A stretch of DNA of 64,000 bases from an uncultured cyanobacterium (lineage in GTDB: Bacteria; Cyanobacteriota; Cyanobacteriia; Cyanobacteriales; Nostocaceae): contig CAINGU010000077.1 in the NCBI GenBank assembly GCA_903848645.1, positions 29,929-93,928 on the forward strand, given 5' to 3'. Below, one piece after another: positions 44,482-53,224 of the stretch. A program made the translations under genes and the position numbers. Each line of letters opens with the position of its first letter. Position 1 is the first letter of the stretch. Below the pieces are notes generated by a model. The model made no database searches and was not told the DNA's origin. It was given only the letters and a program-made list of their open reading frames with translations.

Positions 44482-45043
44482 TTAAATTGTTCAAAAATTC
44501 ACTAAGAGTCCTGTGTAAACTGGCTCAATTTAATTATGGATTTAACTGAGTAGAAAATTAATTTGTTTAAGTTTAGTGAGTATTTATTGGCTATCACCTT
44601 GAGAATAACCAATACCTAAAGCTTGTGGGAGTGTAGATTTACCAGCGAATCCTACTAATGCCAAAATAGCAATAAGGTAGGGCAACATTAGTAAAATTCA
44701 ATACGTTCATACTCATCCAGTTCTTTTAATTCTCTGGGTGTGAGTTTACCTGCTTTACTATGTGTTAGCAAAGTACCTAACCTATCTTGCATTTCCGAGG
44801 AGTGGGGTTACTGGCATTTGCCAGAATCAGGATTTGCAGGATTTGAGGATTTAGAAGATGTTTCCTCTATTTATCTGTGTTCATCTGCGTTTATCTGCGT
44901 TCAACTAATAAACAATCATCCTCAGCTACAATCCTGCAAATCCTGGATATCCTAATATGGCTTGCGCCACGCTTCGCTATCAGACATTGTAAAAATATTG
45001 TCATTTATTTTATCCTAGATAAAGCATCTCAAAAACAAGTTCC
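44482..45043. other. Intergenic region holding two gene tails and repeats
   Basis: No intact gene. On minus it carries two short conserved-looking C-terminal frames (44584-44792). It then has a gattt/caggattt repeat (44818-44855, like 14926-14960), tctgcgtttatctgcgttca (44885-44910, like 8190-8215) and a caaatcctggatatcc copy. It looks like a site of gene decay and repeat accumulation before the topoisomerase gene. Confidence 0.6.
44584..44792 (-). pseudogene. Two adjacent gene tails: antitoxin-like and ABC-permease C-terminus
   Basis: 44688-44792 (minus) reads MQDRLGTLLTHSKAGKLTPR then ELKELDEYERIEFY, like the C-terminus of small cyanobacterial antitoxin/DUF proteins. 44584-44688 reads MLPYLIAILALVGFAGKSTL then PQALGIGYSQGDSQ, which matches the end of purine/nucleoside (BMP-type) ABC permeases, where LPY-helix-PxALGxxY is conserved. 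Neither has its N-terminal body. They meet at TAATG. Confidence 0.5.
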
Positions 45044-47227
45044 ATGCCCAAACGCCTCCTAGTAGTTGAATCTCCCGGAAAAGTCAAAAAGCTGAGTCAA
45101 ATTCTCGGTGCAGATTGGATTGTCCGCGCTAGTTGTGGACATATCCGCGAACTCAGTAATGAGGGTGATGATTCACTGGGATTTACAATGGAGGGTAATA
45201 CTGTTCGCTGTAATTATGTACCCCGTGACCAACGGGCAAAGGAAACAATTCAACAATTAAAAGCGGCTGTTCGACAGGTGGATGAGGTTATTTTAGCTAC
45301 AGACCCAGACAGAGAAGGAGAAACCATTGCTTGGCATCTTCAAGAAACTTTAGGATTAAGAGACCCCAAACGAGTAGTTTATACAGAAATTACACCATCT
45401 GCGGTCAAAAATGCGATCGCTCACCCCAGAAAACTTGACACTAATTTAATCGGTGCAGGATTATGTCGAGATTGTCTTGATAAACTGGTAGGTTACAAAG
45501 GTAGTCCCCTCGTTTGGGCATTAAATAACGGCGCAAAAAGTGTAGGTAGAGTTCAAAGTGCCACATTACACCTAATTTGTCAGCGGGAAAGAGAAATTCT
45601 GGCTTTTGTCCCCCAAGATTATTGGAGTGTTTGGGTAGATTATCAAGAAGGATTTCGGGCTTTTTATAAAGGTACGGCAAATACTGAGAAAGAAACACCA
45701 GAACCAGAAACGGAAACTCATGATGATGCAGCTAGTAACAACCCAGAAAAACCCGAATCTAAGCGCGTTCTCTCGGAAGCAGAAGCCACAAGATTAGTTG
45801 AAGAAGCAAAACGTCATCCTCATCAAATTATTCACTTAGAAGGGAAACTCGTTTATCGTCAACCCCCTCCACCGTTTACCACCTCCACCCTCCAACAAGC
45901 TGCCGGTTCAAAGTTAAAATTTTCCCCTGACAAAACCATGCAGGTGGCACAAAAGCTATATGAGGCAGGGTTAATTACATATATGCGAACAGATTCAGTC
46001 ATGTTGAGTCCTGAATTTTGTGCTAGTGCGCGTCAATGGTTGGAACAAAATGATCCTGAAAATGTGCCTCAGCAAGTAGCCAAGCAGCGTAGTAGTAAAA
46101 CGGCTCAGGAAGCACATGAAGCGATTCGTCCTACAGATGTTTTTCGTCCTTCGGTACAATTACGGGCAGAATTACCTGAAGATGAGTTTAACCTATATGT
46201 GATGATTTGGAAAAGAGCGATCGCTTCCCAATGTCGTCCGGCACAACTTCGTAAAACTCTGGTAATTACGAAATCAGGTAATATCTTATGGCAAGCTAGA
46301 GGGCAGGTAATTGAATTTTACGGTTATGCAAAATATTGGCTTAATCTGAGCAAAGATGCAGTTTTACCTTTATTGCAACAGGGACAAAAACTGAATTTAG
46401 AAAAAGCGGGACATGATCAGAAACAAACCCAACCACCACCAAGATACAGCGAACCAAAACTTGTCCAATTAATGGAACGTAAAGGTATTGGTCGTCCTAG
46501 TACCTATGCTCCGACAATTGCCACTTTAAAGAAACGCAATTATGTAGAGTTGAAAAAAGATAATCTTCAACCCACAAATTTAGGTTTAGAAGTAGATGAA
46601 TTTTTACAAAAGGCTTTACCAGATTTATTAGAAGCGGAATTTACTGCTAAAATGGAAGATGCCCTAGATGAAATTTCTGAAGGCAAAAATTCTTGGCAAC
46701 ATTACCTAACTACTTGGAATCAAAGTTATTTTGTTCCGGCACTTTCTAAAGCTAAAACTGTGGTTATAAATTCATCAACTACAGGTAAAAATAATAATTT
46801 TGTTGAAAGAAAATATGAAACTTCTAAAACTCGTTGTCCTGATTGTAAGGAGTGTTTAGCTAAAATTCCCAGCAGTAAAGTTAAAAAGAAATACTTTCTT
46901 AAATGTGTGAGTGGCTGTGAAAATATTGTCCTATTTTGGAGCGATTTTAATAAAAAGTGGGAAGCACCGAAAACTAAAACATCTGCAAATGAAAATGCTC
47001 CCAAACCTTCAGCAAAAATCACTGCATATCCTTGTCCAGTATGTCAGAAACCTTTAGAAGAATACAGTTATATTAAAGACGGACAAAACAAAACTATGCT
47101 GCGGTGTTCCGGTCAAGAATCATGGAAGGATACAAAACATAAAGATGTGGCTTATTTTCATACAGTAAAAGGGTGGTGGAGTCCTAAATTTGGGAATTTA
47201 AATAATATCGTGTCCGGTCAAACATGA
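45044..47227 (+). CDS. Type IA DNA topoisomerase (TopA-like)
   Basis: 727 aa. TOPRIM motifs: VVESPGKVKKLSQIL (7-21, catalytic Glu9) and ATDPDREGETIAWH (85-98). The active-site Tyr313 is in GLITYMRTDS. Later motifs AHEAIRPTDV and KGIGRPSTYAPTI are intact. Two C-terminal Cys clusters (CPDCKECLAK ... CVSGC; CPVC ... CSG) suggest small zinc-ribbon-type modules. It relaxes negative supercoils through a 5'-phosphotyrosine. It may be a second paralog of the main TopA, since the C-terminus is short for a cyanobacterial TopA. Confidence 0.93.
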   Translation: MPKRLLVVESPGKVKKLSQILGADWIVRASCGHIRELSNEGDDSLGFTMEGNTVRCNYVPRDQRAKETIQQLKAAVRQVDEVILATDPDREGETIAWHLQETLGLRDPKRVVYTEITPSAVKNAIAHPRKLDTNLIGAGLCRDCLDKLVGYKGSPLVWALNNGAKSVGRVQSATLHLICQREREILAFVPQDYWSVWVDYQEGFRAFYKGTANTEKETPEPETETHDDAASNNPEKPESKRVLSEAEATRLVEEAKRHPHQIIHLEGKLVYRQPPPPFTTSTLQQAAGSKLKFSPDKTMQVAQKLYEAGLITYMRTDSVMLSPEFCASARQWLEQNDPENVPQQVAKQRSSKTAQEAHEAIRPTDVFRPSVQLRAELPEDEFNLYVMIWKRAIASQCRPAQLRKTLVITKSGNILWQARGQVIEFYGYAKYWLNLSKDAVLPLLQQGQKLNLEKAGHDQKQTQPPPRYSEPKLVQLMERKGIGRPSTYAPTIATLKKRNYVELKKDNLQPTNLGLEVDEFLQKALPDLLEAEFTAKMEDALDEISEGKNSWQHYLTTWNQSYFVPALSKAKTVVINSSTTGKNNNFVERKYETSKTRCPDCKECLAKIPSSKVKKKYFLKCVSGCENIVLFWSDFNKKWEAPKTKTSANENAPKPSAKITAYPCPVCQKPLEEYSYIKDGQNKTMLRCSGQESWKDTKHKDVAYFHTVKGWWSPKFGNLNNIVSGQT

Positions 47228-47279
47228 ATCAATCTATTAGATATCTGCAAACCCTAAATATGCGTTTTTTAGAACCCTT

Positions 47280-47316
47280 GTAGAGACGAGAATCCCTACC
47301 CAGGTCACGTCTCTAC
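47280..47316. repeat. gtagagacg/cgtctctac palindrome, copy 3
   Basis: GTAGAGACG (47280-47288) and CGTCTCTAC (47308-47316) with a 19-nt centre, in the gap between convergent topoisomerase and LysR genes. May act as a bidirectional terminator. Confidence 0.7.
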
Positions 47317-47374
47317 ATTCTGAAATGCCGGATGTTGCAAATTTCTTTAATTTTGAATTTTGTTTGCGTAGGCT

Positions 47375-48301
47375 TTATTTTGAATTTTGAATTGTCGGAA
47401 TATTATCCTTAACAAGTTGCCAAAAATGCTGAATTGGGGGAATCTGAAGACGATCTTGAGTTGTTACCATAACTACCCGACGAGTCAGACTAGAATCATC
47501 AGATATACCACTATTAGCTAGAGAACGAACCGCAAGAGTAGGATCATATCTAGCTTCTATTAATGCTGACTGGGGAAGTAAAGCAATGAGTTGTCCTTGA
47601 CGAACTACTCCCCGAAAAGCATCTAAAGTATTTACTTCCAAAGCTGCATAGAGTTTGACTTGCATCTGTTCAAATCTATCTTGAATCAGACGCTGCATCC
47701 CATAACCATCTTTAAACACTACTTGGGGATAACGAATTAACTCCAACCAAGGAATAGACTCATATTTAGCCAAGGGGTGATTTGCTGCGGTTAAGACTTC
47801 TATGGGTTCTTCGTATAGCATTTCTACGGCCATTTCCTTACCCGTGATTAAAAAGCGATTGTGCATGACAATTGCTAAGTCTACTAAACCATCTTTAAGG
47901 ACTTTAAGAGAGCGATCGCTTCCTAATGATGTTACCCTCAATTGTACATGAGGATAATCATGACAAAACTTTTGTAACACTGGTGGTAAGTAAGAAGCGC
48001 AGACAGAATGAATTGCGGCAATACATAGTTCTGGCTGCTTTCCCGTAACTAAATCCGTTAATTCTTGTGTAGCGGATTCCCATTCTTGGCAAATTTTGCG
48101 GACACGGGGAAGTAAACATTCACCTCCTAACGTCAATTTGGCATGGCTACTACGATGAAACAGTTCTACCCCTAAATCTGCTTCTAGTGCCTGAATTTGC
48201 CTACTAATAGTTGATTGAGTCACACCACATTGTTTTGCAGCTTGTTGAAAACTGCCAGTTTGCGCGATTGCCACAAAGGCTTGCAACTGCTCTAGACGCA
48301 T
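47375..48301 (-). CDS. ntcB: LysR-type transcriptional regulator, NtcB-like
   Basis: 308 aa. The N-terminal helix-turn-helix is typical LysR (RLEQLQAFVAIAQTGSFQQA ... CGVTQSTISRQIQALE). The effector domain contains PPVLQKFCHDYPHVQLRVTS, DGLVDLAIVM and DAFRGVVRQGQLIALLPQSA. From memory of NtcB, the nitrite-responsive activator of nitrate assimilation genes in Anabaena, these match closely; CmpR/RbcR-type regulators start differently. No nitrate genes lie in the window, so the target is inferred from family only. Confidence 0.75.
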   Translation of the reverse strand: MRLEQLQAFVAIAQTGSFQQAAKQCGVTQSTISRQIQALEADLGVELFHRSSHAKLTLGGECLLPRVRKICQEWESATQELTDLVTGKQPELCIAAIHSVCASYLPPVLQKFCHDYPHVQLRVTSLGSDRSLKVLKDGLVDLAIVMHNRFLITGKEMAVEMLYEEPIEVLTAANHPLAKYESIPWLELIRYPQVVFKDGYGMQRLIQDRFEQMQVKLYAALEVNTLDAFRGVVRQGQLIALLPQSALIEARYDPTLAVRSLANSGISDDSSLTRRVVMVTTQDRLQIPPIQHFWQLVKDNIPTIQNSK

Positions 48302-48441
48302 TTTGATCTAGCCTGATGATAAATTTAGAACTTTAATTAATTTAACGGTTTCTCTGTATAATTTTAATTTAATTTAATTTCCTATCCAGATATTTAATTT
48401 ACATCATCACATTAGCATAAATACTTGTTCATACTCAATTG

Positions 48442-48470
48442 ATGGGTAACGGGTAATTGGTAATTGGTAA
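48442..48470. repeat. STRR (gggtaac/gggtaattggtaatt) upstream of the tpsB-like gene
   Basis: Heptamers atgggta, acgggta, attggta, attggta in a row. An alternative TTG start of the downstream ORF at 48464 falls in this repeat and is rejected for that reason. Confidence 0.85.
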
Positions 48471-48508
48471 GAGTTTTCTGGAATTTTGTACCCCTTGGAG
48501 GGTTCATT

Positions 48509-50299
48509 TTGAATTCAGCAGAGCGTTTAAACATGACCTATGGAGTAAAAATGCTGTTTGGGGTTACGGTGATTTTTCTAGCGACGTTATTGGGGAAACC
48601 AGCTAAAACCGCAGCGAAAACAGTTGTTAGCTATGATGCTGATTTGGAAAAGTTGGCAGTTACAAATAATATTGCCCAATTACCTAACCCGATTATTCCC
48701 CAAAAACCTGAATTAACGCCTATTCAACCGGCACAGTCTCAACCTACTCCTCTGGAAACAATTCCACCTACCCTGCAACCAGGGGAAATATTGCCACGGA
48801 TTCCCGGTACAATTCGCGTACAAGGCTTTGAATTTGTGGGAAATACTGCATTCAGCGATCGCCAACTTGCAGAAGTCACCAAGCCCTTTACAGCCAGGGA
48901 AATCACCTTTGCTGAACTTATCGCAGTAGAGACAGCAGTAACGCAAAAATATGTAGAAGCTGGATATATTAATTCTGGTGCGGTGATTTCCGCAAACCAA
49001 ACCTTTCCTAGAAGCGGAGGAGTCGTAAAAATTCAGATTATTGAAGGGGAATTAACAGAAATTCAGATCATTGGTAATCGTCACCTTAATGCTAATTATC
49101 TGCGATCGCGTTTAGAAATTGCCACTAAAAAACCCCTTAACCGCAACAAATTATTAGAAGTCTTACAAATACTGCAACTAAACCCCTTAATTGCGAACAT
49201 TTCCGCCGAACTCCAAGCAGGAAGCCGTCCCCAACAAAGCCGCTTACAAGTGCGAGTCAAAGAAGCAGATACAGTGAGTGGTGAAATATTTACTGATAAC
49301 AATCGTTCTCCCAGCGTGGGTAGTGTCCGCAGGGGGATTAAAATTCATCAAGGCAATTTACTGGGTTGGGGTGATGGATTAGAGTTATCTTATACCAACA
49401 GTGATGGAAGTAATGCCTTTGATGCTAATTATACTTTACCCATCAATGCTCACAACGGCACAATTGAATTTGCAGCAGGTGTAACTAATACTAACGTGAT
49501 TGAACAGCCATTTAATCGTCTCGATATTACTGGAAAATCACGCACTTATGAATTCACTTATCGTCAACCCATTGTTGAAAAGCCAAATCAAGAATTAGCT
49601 TTAGGGTTAACTTTTTCCCGACAAGAAAGCCAAACCTCACTGTTAACAGAGGGATTTCCCCTATCTCCAGGAGCGAATAATCAGGGAGAAACCAGCGTTT
49701 CCGCTTTGCGGTTTTTTCAAGAATATGTGCAAAGGAGTCCTCGTCAAGTTTTAGCAGCGCGATCGCAATTTTCTTTAGGTACAGATATTTTTGGTGCTAC
49801 AGTAAATGATAATGCACCAGATAGTCGTTTTTTTGCCTGGCGAGGACAAGGGCAATATGTGCGGTTATTAGCGCCAGAAACCTTGTTAATTCTGCGTTCC
49901 GATATTCAGATATCTACAGATTCATTATTATCCCTAGAACAGATAGGAATTGGTGGAGTTAGAAGCGTGCGAGGCTATCGTCAAGATTTAATCTTAACAG
50001 ATAATGGTGTCATTACTTCCGCAGAATTACGCCTGCCAATTTTGCGCTTACCAGAAATAAAAAGCATTTTCCAAATTGCTCCCTTTATTGATTTTGGAAT
50101 TGGGTGGAACTATTCTGGAGAAAAAGCAAATTCCCAATCAAATAGTTTATTGGGGACAGGTTTAGGGGTAATATGGCAAATGAGTGATAAGTTAAATGCG
50201 CGTTTAGATTATGGTATTCCTTTAATTGATGTCAAAGCAAATAATAAAACTTTACAAGATCAAGGAATTTACTTGAATATTAATTATTTTCTCTTTTGA
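48509..50299 (+). CDS. Two-partner secretion outer-membrane transporter (ShlB/FhaC family, TpsB)
   Basis: About 596 aa. Start: TTG at 48509 has a strong ribosome-binding site GGAGGG (48497-48502) at 6 nt; an ATG at 48533 is the alternative. A signal-like helix (VKMLFGVTVIFLATLLG), a Pro-rich linker, POTRA 1 (IRVQGFEFVGNTAFSDRQLA), POTRA 2 (EIQIIGNRHLNANYLRSRLE) and a 16-strand-type barrel follow (GDGLELSYTNSDGSNAFDAN; IGIGGVRSVRGYRQDLILTD near the conserved VRGY). It exports the TpsA protein encoded 17 bp downstream. Confidence 0.93.
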   Translation: MNSAERLNMTYGVKMLFGVTVIFLATLLGKPAKTAAKTVVSYDADLEKLAVTNNIAQLPNPIIPQKPELTPIQPAQSQPTPLETIPPTLQPGEILPRIPGTIRVQGFEFVGNTAFSDRQLAEVTKPFTAREITFAELIAVETAVTQKYVEAGYINSGAVISANQTFPRSGGVVKIQIIEGELTEIQIIGNRHLNANYLRSRLEIATKKPLNRNKLLEVLQILQLNPLIANISAELQAGSRPQQSRLQVRVKEADTVSGEIFTDNNRSPSVGSVRRGIKIHQGNLLGWGDGLELSYTNSDGSNAFDANYTLPINAHNGTIEFAAGVTNTNVIEQPFNRLDITGKSRTYEFTYRQPIVEKPNQELALGLTFSRQESQTSLLTEGFPLSPGANNQGETSVSALRFFQEYVQRSPRQVLAARSQFSLGTDIFGATVNDNAPDSRFFAWRGQGQYVRLLAPETLLILRSDIQISTDSLLSLEQIGIGGVRSVRGYRQDLILTDNGVITSAELRLPILRLPEIKSIFQIAPFIDFGIGWNYSGEKANSQSNSLLGTGLGVIWQMSDKLNARLDYGIPLIDVKANNKTLQDQGIYLNINYFLF

Positions 50300-50316
50300 A
50301 AAAACAACTTAAAGCA

Positions 50317-53187
50317 ATGATTAAAAAATATTTATGCTTATCTTTTATCTATTTACTAATTCCCTTCCCAGCCTTAGCGCAAATCATCCCAGATAATAGT
50401 CTAGGTTCAGAAAAATCCCAAATTATCAATAATTCACTATCTGATAATATTGCAGGGGGAGCAATTCGTGGTTCTAGTCTATTTCATAGTTTTCAAGAAT
50501 TTAATGTTAGTGAAGGAAGAGGAGTTTATTTCGCAAATCCCAATAATATCACTAATATCTTCACCCGGGTTACAGGTAGCAACCCTAGCAATATTTTGGG
50601 AACATTAGGAGTTTGGGGAAATGCTAATTTATTTTTATTAAATCCCCAAGGAATTATCTTTGGTAAAAATGCCCAATTAGATTTACGGGGTTCTTTTTTT
50701 GCTTCTACAGCGGACAGTGTGGTATTTAATAATGGCTTTGAATTTAGTAGTAATAATCCTCAAATACCTCTATTAACTGTGAATATTCCCGTTGGGTTAA
50801 GATTTCGAGATCATCCGGGGACAATTATCAATCAATCACAAGCCGTAGGAACATTAAATTTACCTCCATTATCTCAAACTATCCCTATAGATAATCATCT
50901 TGGTTTAGCTGTAGATGATGGTCAAGCCTTAGCTTTAATTGGTGGTAATATTCAACTTGATAATGGTAATTTAACTGCTAATAACGGACAAATTATTTTG
51001 GGTAGTGTGGCTAGTTCAGGCTTAGTTAATTTCACTCTCAGTCCGCAAAATCTAACTGTAAATTATGACAATATTCAAAACTTTGGTAATATGGAAATAG
51101 CCAATAATTCACTTATTAATACTAGCGGTATTGGTGGTGGACAAGTAGATATAAAAAGTGGCAATATTCTCCTTGATAATTCCCGTATTTTTGCCTTAAC
51201 TTTAGGAAATTTAGCTGGAACAGGCATCACTATTAATGCTCAGAAACTCCGCGCTCAGGGAGGTTCGCAAATATCAACTACAAACTTTGGTGAGGGTGCA
51301 GGAGGATCACTAAATATTAGTACCACTGACTCTGTAGAATTAAGCGGTGTTGGCTTCCCTGGGTTTCAAAATTTGATAGCTACATTTCTGATTACTGGCA
51401 TCATAAACCCTTTTGATTTGCCAATTGTTTTGAGTAGTAATACCTTTAATACTGGCACTATTGGAGATGTGACAATTAAGACTAAAAATCTGTTATTAGA
51501 AAATGGAGCAGCCATAGGAAATGGAACTTATGGACCTCAAAATGGTGGAAAATTAAATATCCATGCCAAGGTTGTAGAATTAGTTAGTTCTGGGATTAAT
51601 AGCGGTACATTTCGCGGAAGTACCGGCAAAGGAGGCGATATTTTTATTAATTCAGAACAGTTGATTGTGAGTGATGGTGCTACACTTGTTAGTCTCACTC
51701 GCGGTGAAGGAGCATCAGGAAATATCAATATTCAAGCTTCTGAATCAGTAGAAGTATTGCGTACTCCTGCTGGAAGTGTGACACAAACGCTCATTGGGAC
51801 AACTGCTTTTGGTGCAACTGGCAAAGCTGGGGATATTACTATTGATACTAAACAATTATTAATCTCTGATGGCGCGGGAATTACCTTAACCAGTGGTGCG
51901 GCTATTGGTAATGTCATCCTCAATCCCATAGGGGGACCTGGGGGGAATTTAACCATTAGGGCGACTGAATCAGTAGAATTGTCAGGTGTTTCTGGAGTTT
52001 TAGCTAATGGGGGAAAGAGTGTGAGTTTCCTCAGTGCTGATACTTACACTAATAGTCGAGGCGGTGATATTTACCTTTCTACACCAGTGCTAACTCTTGA
52101 GAATGGGGGGATAATTTCCGCAGGATCTTTAGGTACAGGTGATGCGGGAAATATTACCATTGATGCTGGGCGTGTGCAGCTTTTAGGGATTCAGAATCCA
52201 GGGGAATTAAATAGTAGAATCCAAGCTTCTGTGGGAATTGTCGGTGATTTAACTAATTCCCAAGCTACAGCAAATGCAGGTTCATTAAATCTCAATGTTC
52301 AGCAATTACTGGTGCAAAATGAGTCCACAATTAATGTGCAGGGTTTAGGAACAGGAAAGGCTGGGAGTATTAATATTGTTGCTGATACAATCGCTCTCAA
52401 TAACAAAGGTAGTATTAATGGCAGTACGGACGCGGGTGGTGGGGGAAACATTAACATCACAGCCCAAGATGTACAATTACGTCGAGCCAGTACAATTACA
52501 ACCGATGCTGGTAGTTCTGACGGTGGTAACATCAATATTAATAGTGACATCCTGTTAGCATTTCCTCAAGAAAATAGCGACATCACAGCCAATGCTCGCA
52601 CAGCCCAAGGTGGCAAAGTTACGGTTAATGTTCCGTATATATTCGGTTTTACAGCCGTTAGTCGAGAACAAGTCAAAGAGCGTCTAGGGCTGACAGATGC
52701 CCAGTTTGCAGCTTTACAGGTCAGTCCTACATCTCTACTAACTACCAGTGATATCGCCGCTTTTTCCCAAGTATCAGGTGCTTCTTTACAAGGGACTGTT
52801 ACCTTTAGCACCTCTGGAGTAAATCCCACCCAAGGGTTAGTAGAAATTCCGCAAAATGTCGTTGATCCTAATACTTTAATTGCTGCTAATCCCTGTACAA
52901 GAGGGGCAGGAAGCGAGTTTTCTATCACTGGACGGGGAGGAGTGCCACCAAGTCCGAGTGACGCTCTGAGCGGTAATTCTCAGCAGTTTGCTTGGGTAGA
53001 GGGGGTAGGAAGACAGGGGGAAATAATTACCAATTACCAATTACCAATTACCAATTACCAATTACCAGTTCCAGCGCGGGGTTGGGTAATTAATGAACAG
53101 GGAGAAGTAACACTTTTAGCTTATGAACCAACTGGGCAATTTTCTCAACGTTCTTGGCAACCTTTATCTAATTGTCAGCCACAATGA
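50317..53187 (+). CDS. Two-partner secretion exoprotein (TpsA, filamentous-haemagglutinin-like)
   Basis: 956 aa from the ATG at 50317; a TTG at 50296 overlapping the tpsB stop is also open. Signal peptide (KKYLCLSFIYLLIPFPALAQ), then the TPS domain: GAIRGSSLFHSFQEFNVSEG, YFANPNNITNIFTRVTG and LFLLNPQGIIFGKNAQLDLR with the NPQG motif. The rest is a long beta-helix of GG-rich coils. Near the C-terminus the heptamer STRR is translated as two copies of ITNYQLP. The end (GWVINEQGEVTLLAYEPTGQ) is common in cyanobacterial members. Likely a surface or secreted adhesin-like protein. Confidence 0.92.
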   Translation: MIKKYLCLSFIYLLIPFPALAQIIPDNSLGSEKSQIINNSLSDNIAGGAIRGSSLFHSFQEFNVSEGRGVYFANPNNITNIFTRVTGSNPSNILGTLGVWGNANLFLLNPQGIIFGKNAQLDLRGSFFASTADSVVFNNGFEFSSNNPQIPLLTVNIPVGLRFRDHPGTIINQSQAVGTLNLPPLSQTIPIDNHLGLAVDDGQALALIGGNIQLDNGNLTANNGQIILGSVASSGLVNFTLSPQNLTVNYDNIQNFGNMEIANNSLINTSGIGGGQVDIKSGNILLDNSRIFALTLGNLAGTGITINAQKLRAQGGSQISTTNFGEGAGGSLNISTTDSVELSGVGFPGFQNLIATFLITGIINPFDLPIVLSSNTFNTGTIGDVTIKTKNLLLENGAAIGNGTYGPQNGGKLNIHAKVVELVSSGINSGTFRGSTGKGGDIFINSEQLIVSDGATLVSLTRGEGASGNINIQASESVEVLRTPAGSVTQTLIGTTAFGATGKAGDITIDTKQLLISDGAGITLTSGAAIGNVILNPIGGPGGNLTIRATESVELSGVSGVLANGGKSVSFLSADTYTNSRGGDIYLSTPVLTLENGGIISAGSLGTGDAGNITIDAGRVQLLGIQNPGELNSRIQASVGIVGDLTNSQATANAGSLNLNVQQLLVQNESTINVQGLGTGKAGSINIVADTIALNNKGSINGSTDAGGGGNINITAQDVQLRRASTITTDAGSSDGGNININSDILLAFPQENSDITANARTAQGGKVTVNVPYIFGFTAVSREQVKERLGLTDAQFAALQVSPTSLLTTSDIAAFSQVSGASLQGTVTFSTSGVNPTQGLVEIPQNVVDPNTLIAANPCTRGAGSEFSITGRGGVPPSPSDALSGNSQQFAWVEGVGRQGEIITNYQLPITNYQLPVPARGWVINEQGEVTLLAYEPTGQFSQRSWQPLSNCQPQ
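53024..53068. repeat. STRR (attacca)n inside the tpsA-like gene
   Basis: Six heptamers attacca (aataattaccaattaccaat...). 21 nt equals seven codons, so the repeat encodes ITNYQLP twice in frame without interrupting the gene. Confidence 0.9.
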
Positions 53188-53224
53188 AGACATTAATATA
53201 CTCATTAATAAACAAGCCTAATTA

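Noticed and set aside
47375..48301. CmpR, activator of cmpABCD
   Set aside because: The N-terminal sequence matches NtcB-like regulators better than the CmpR/RbcR type, and it is 17 kb from cmpABCD.
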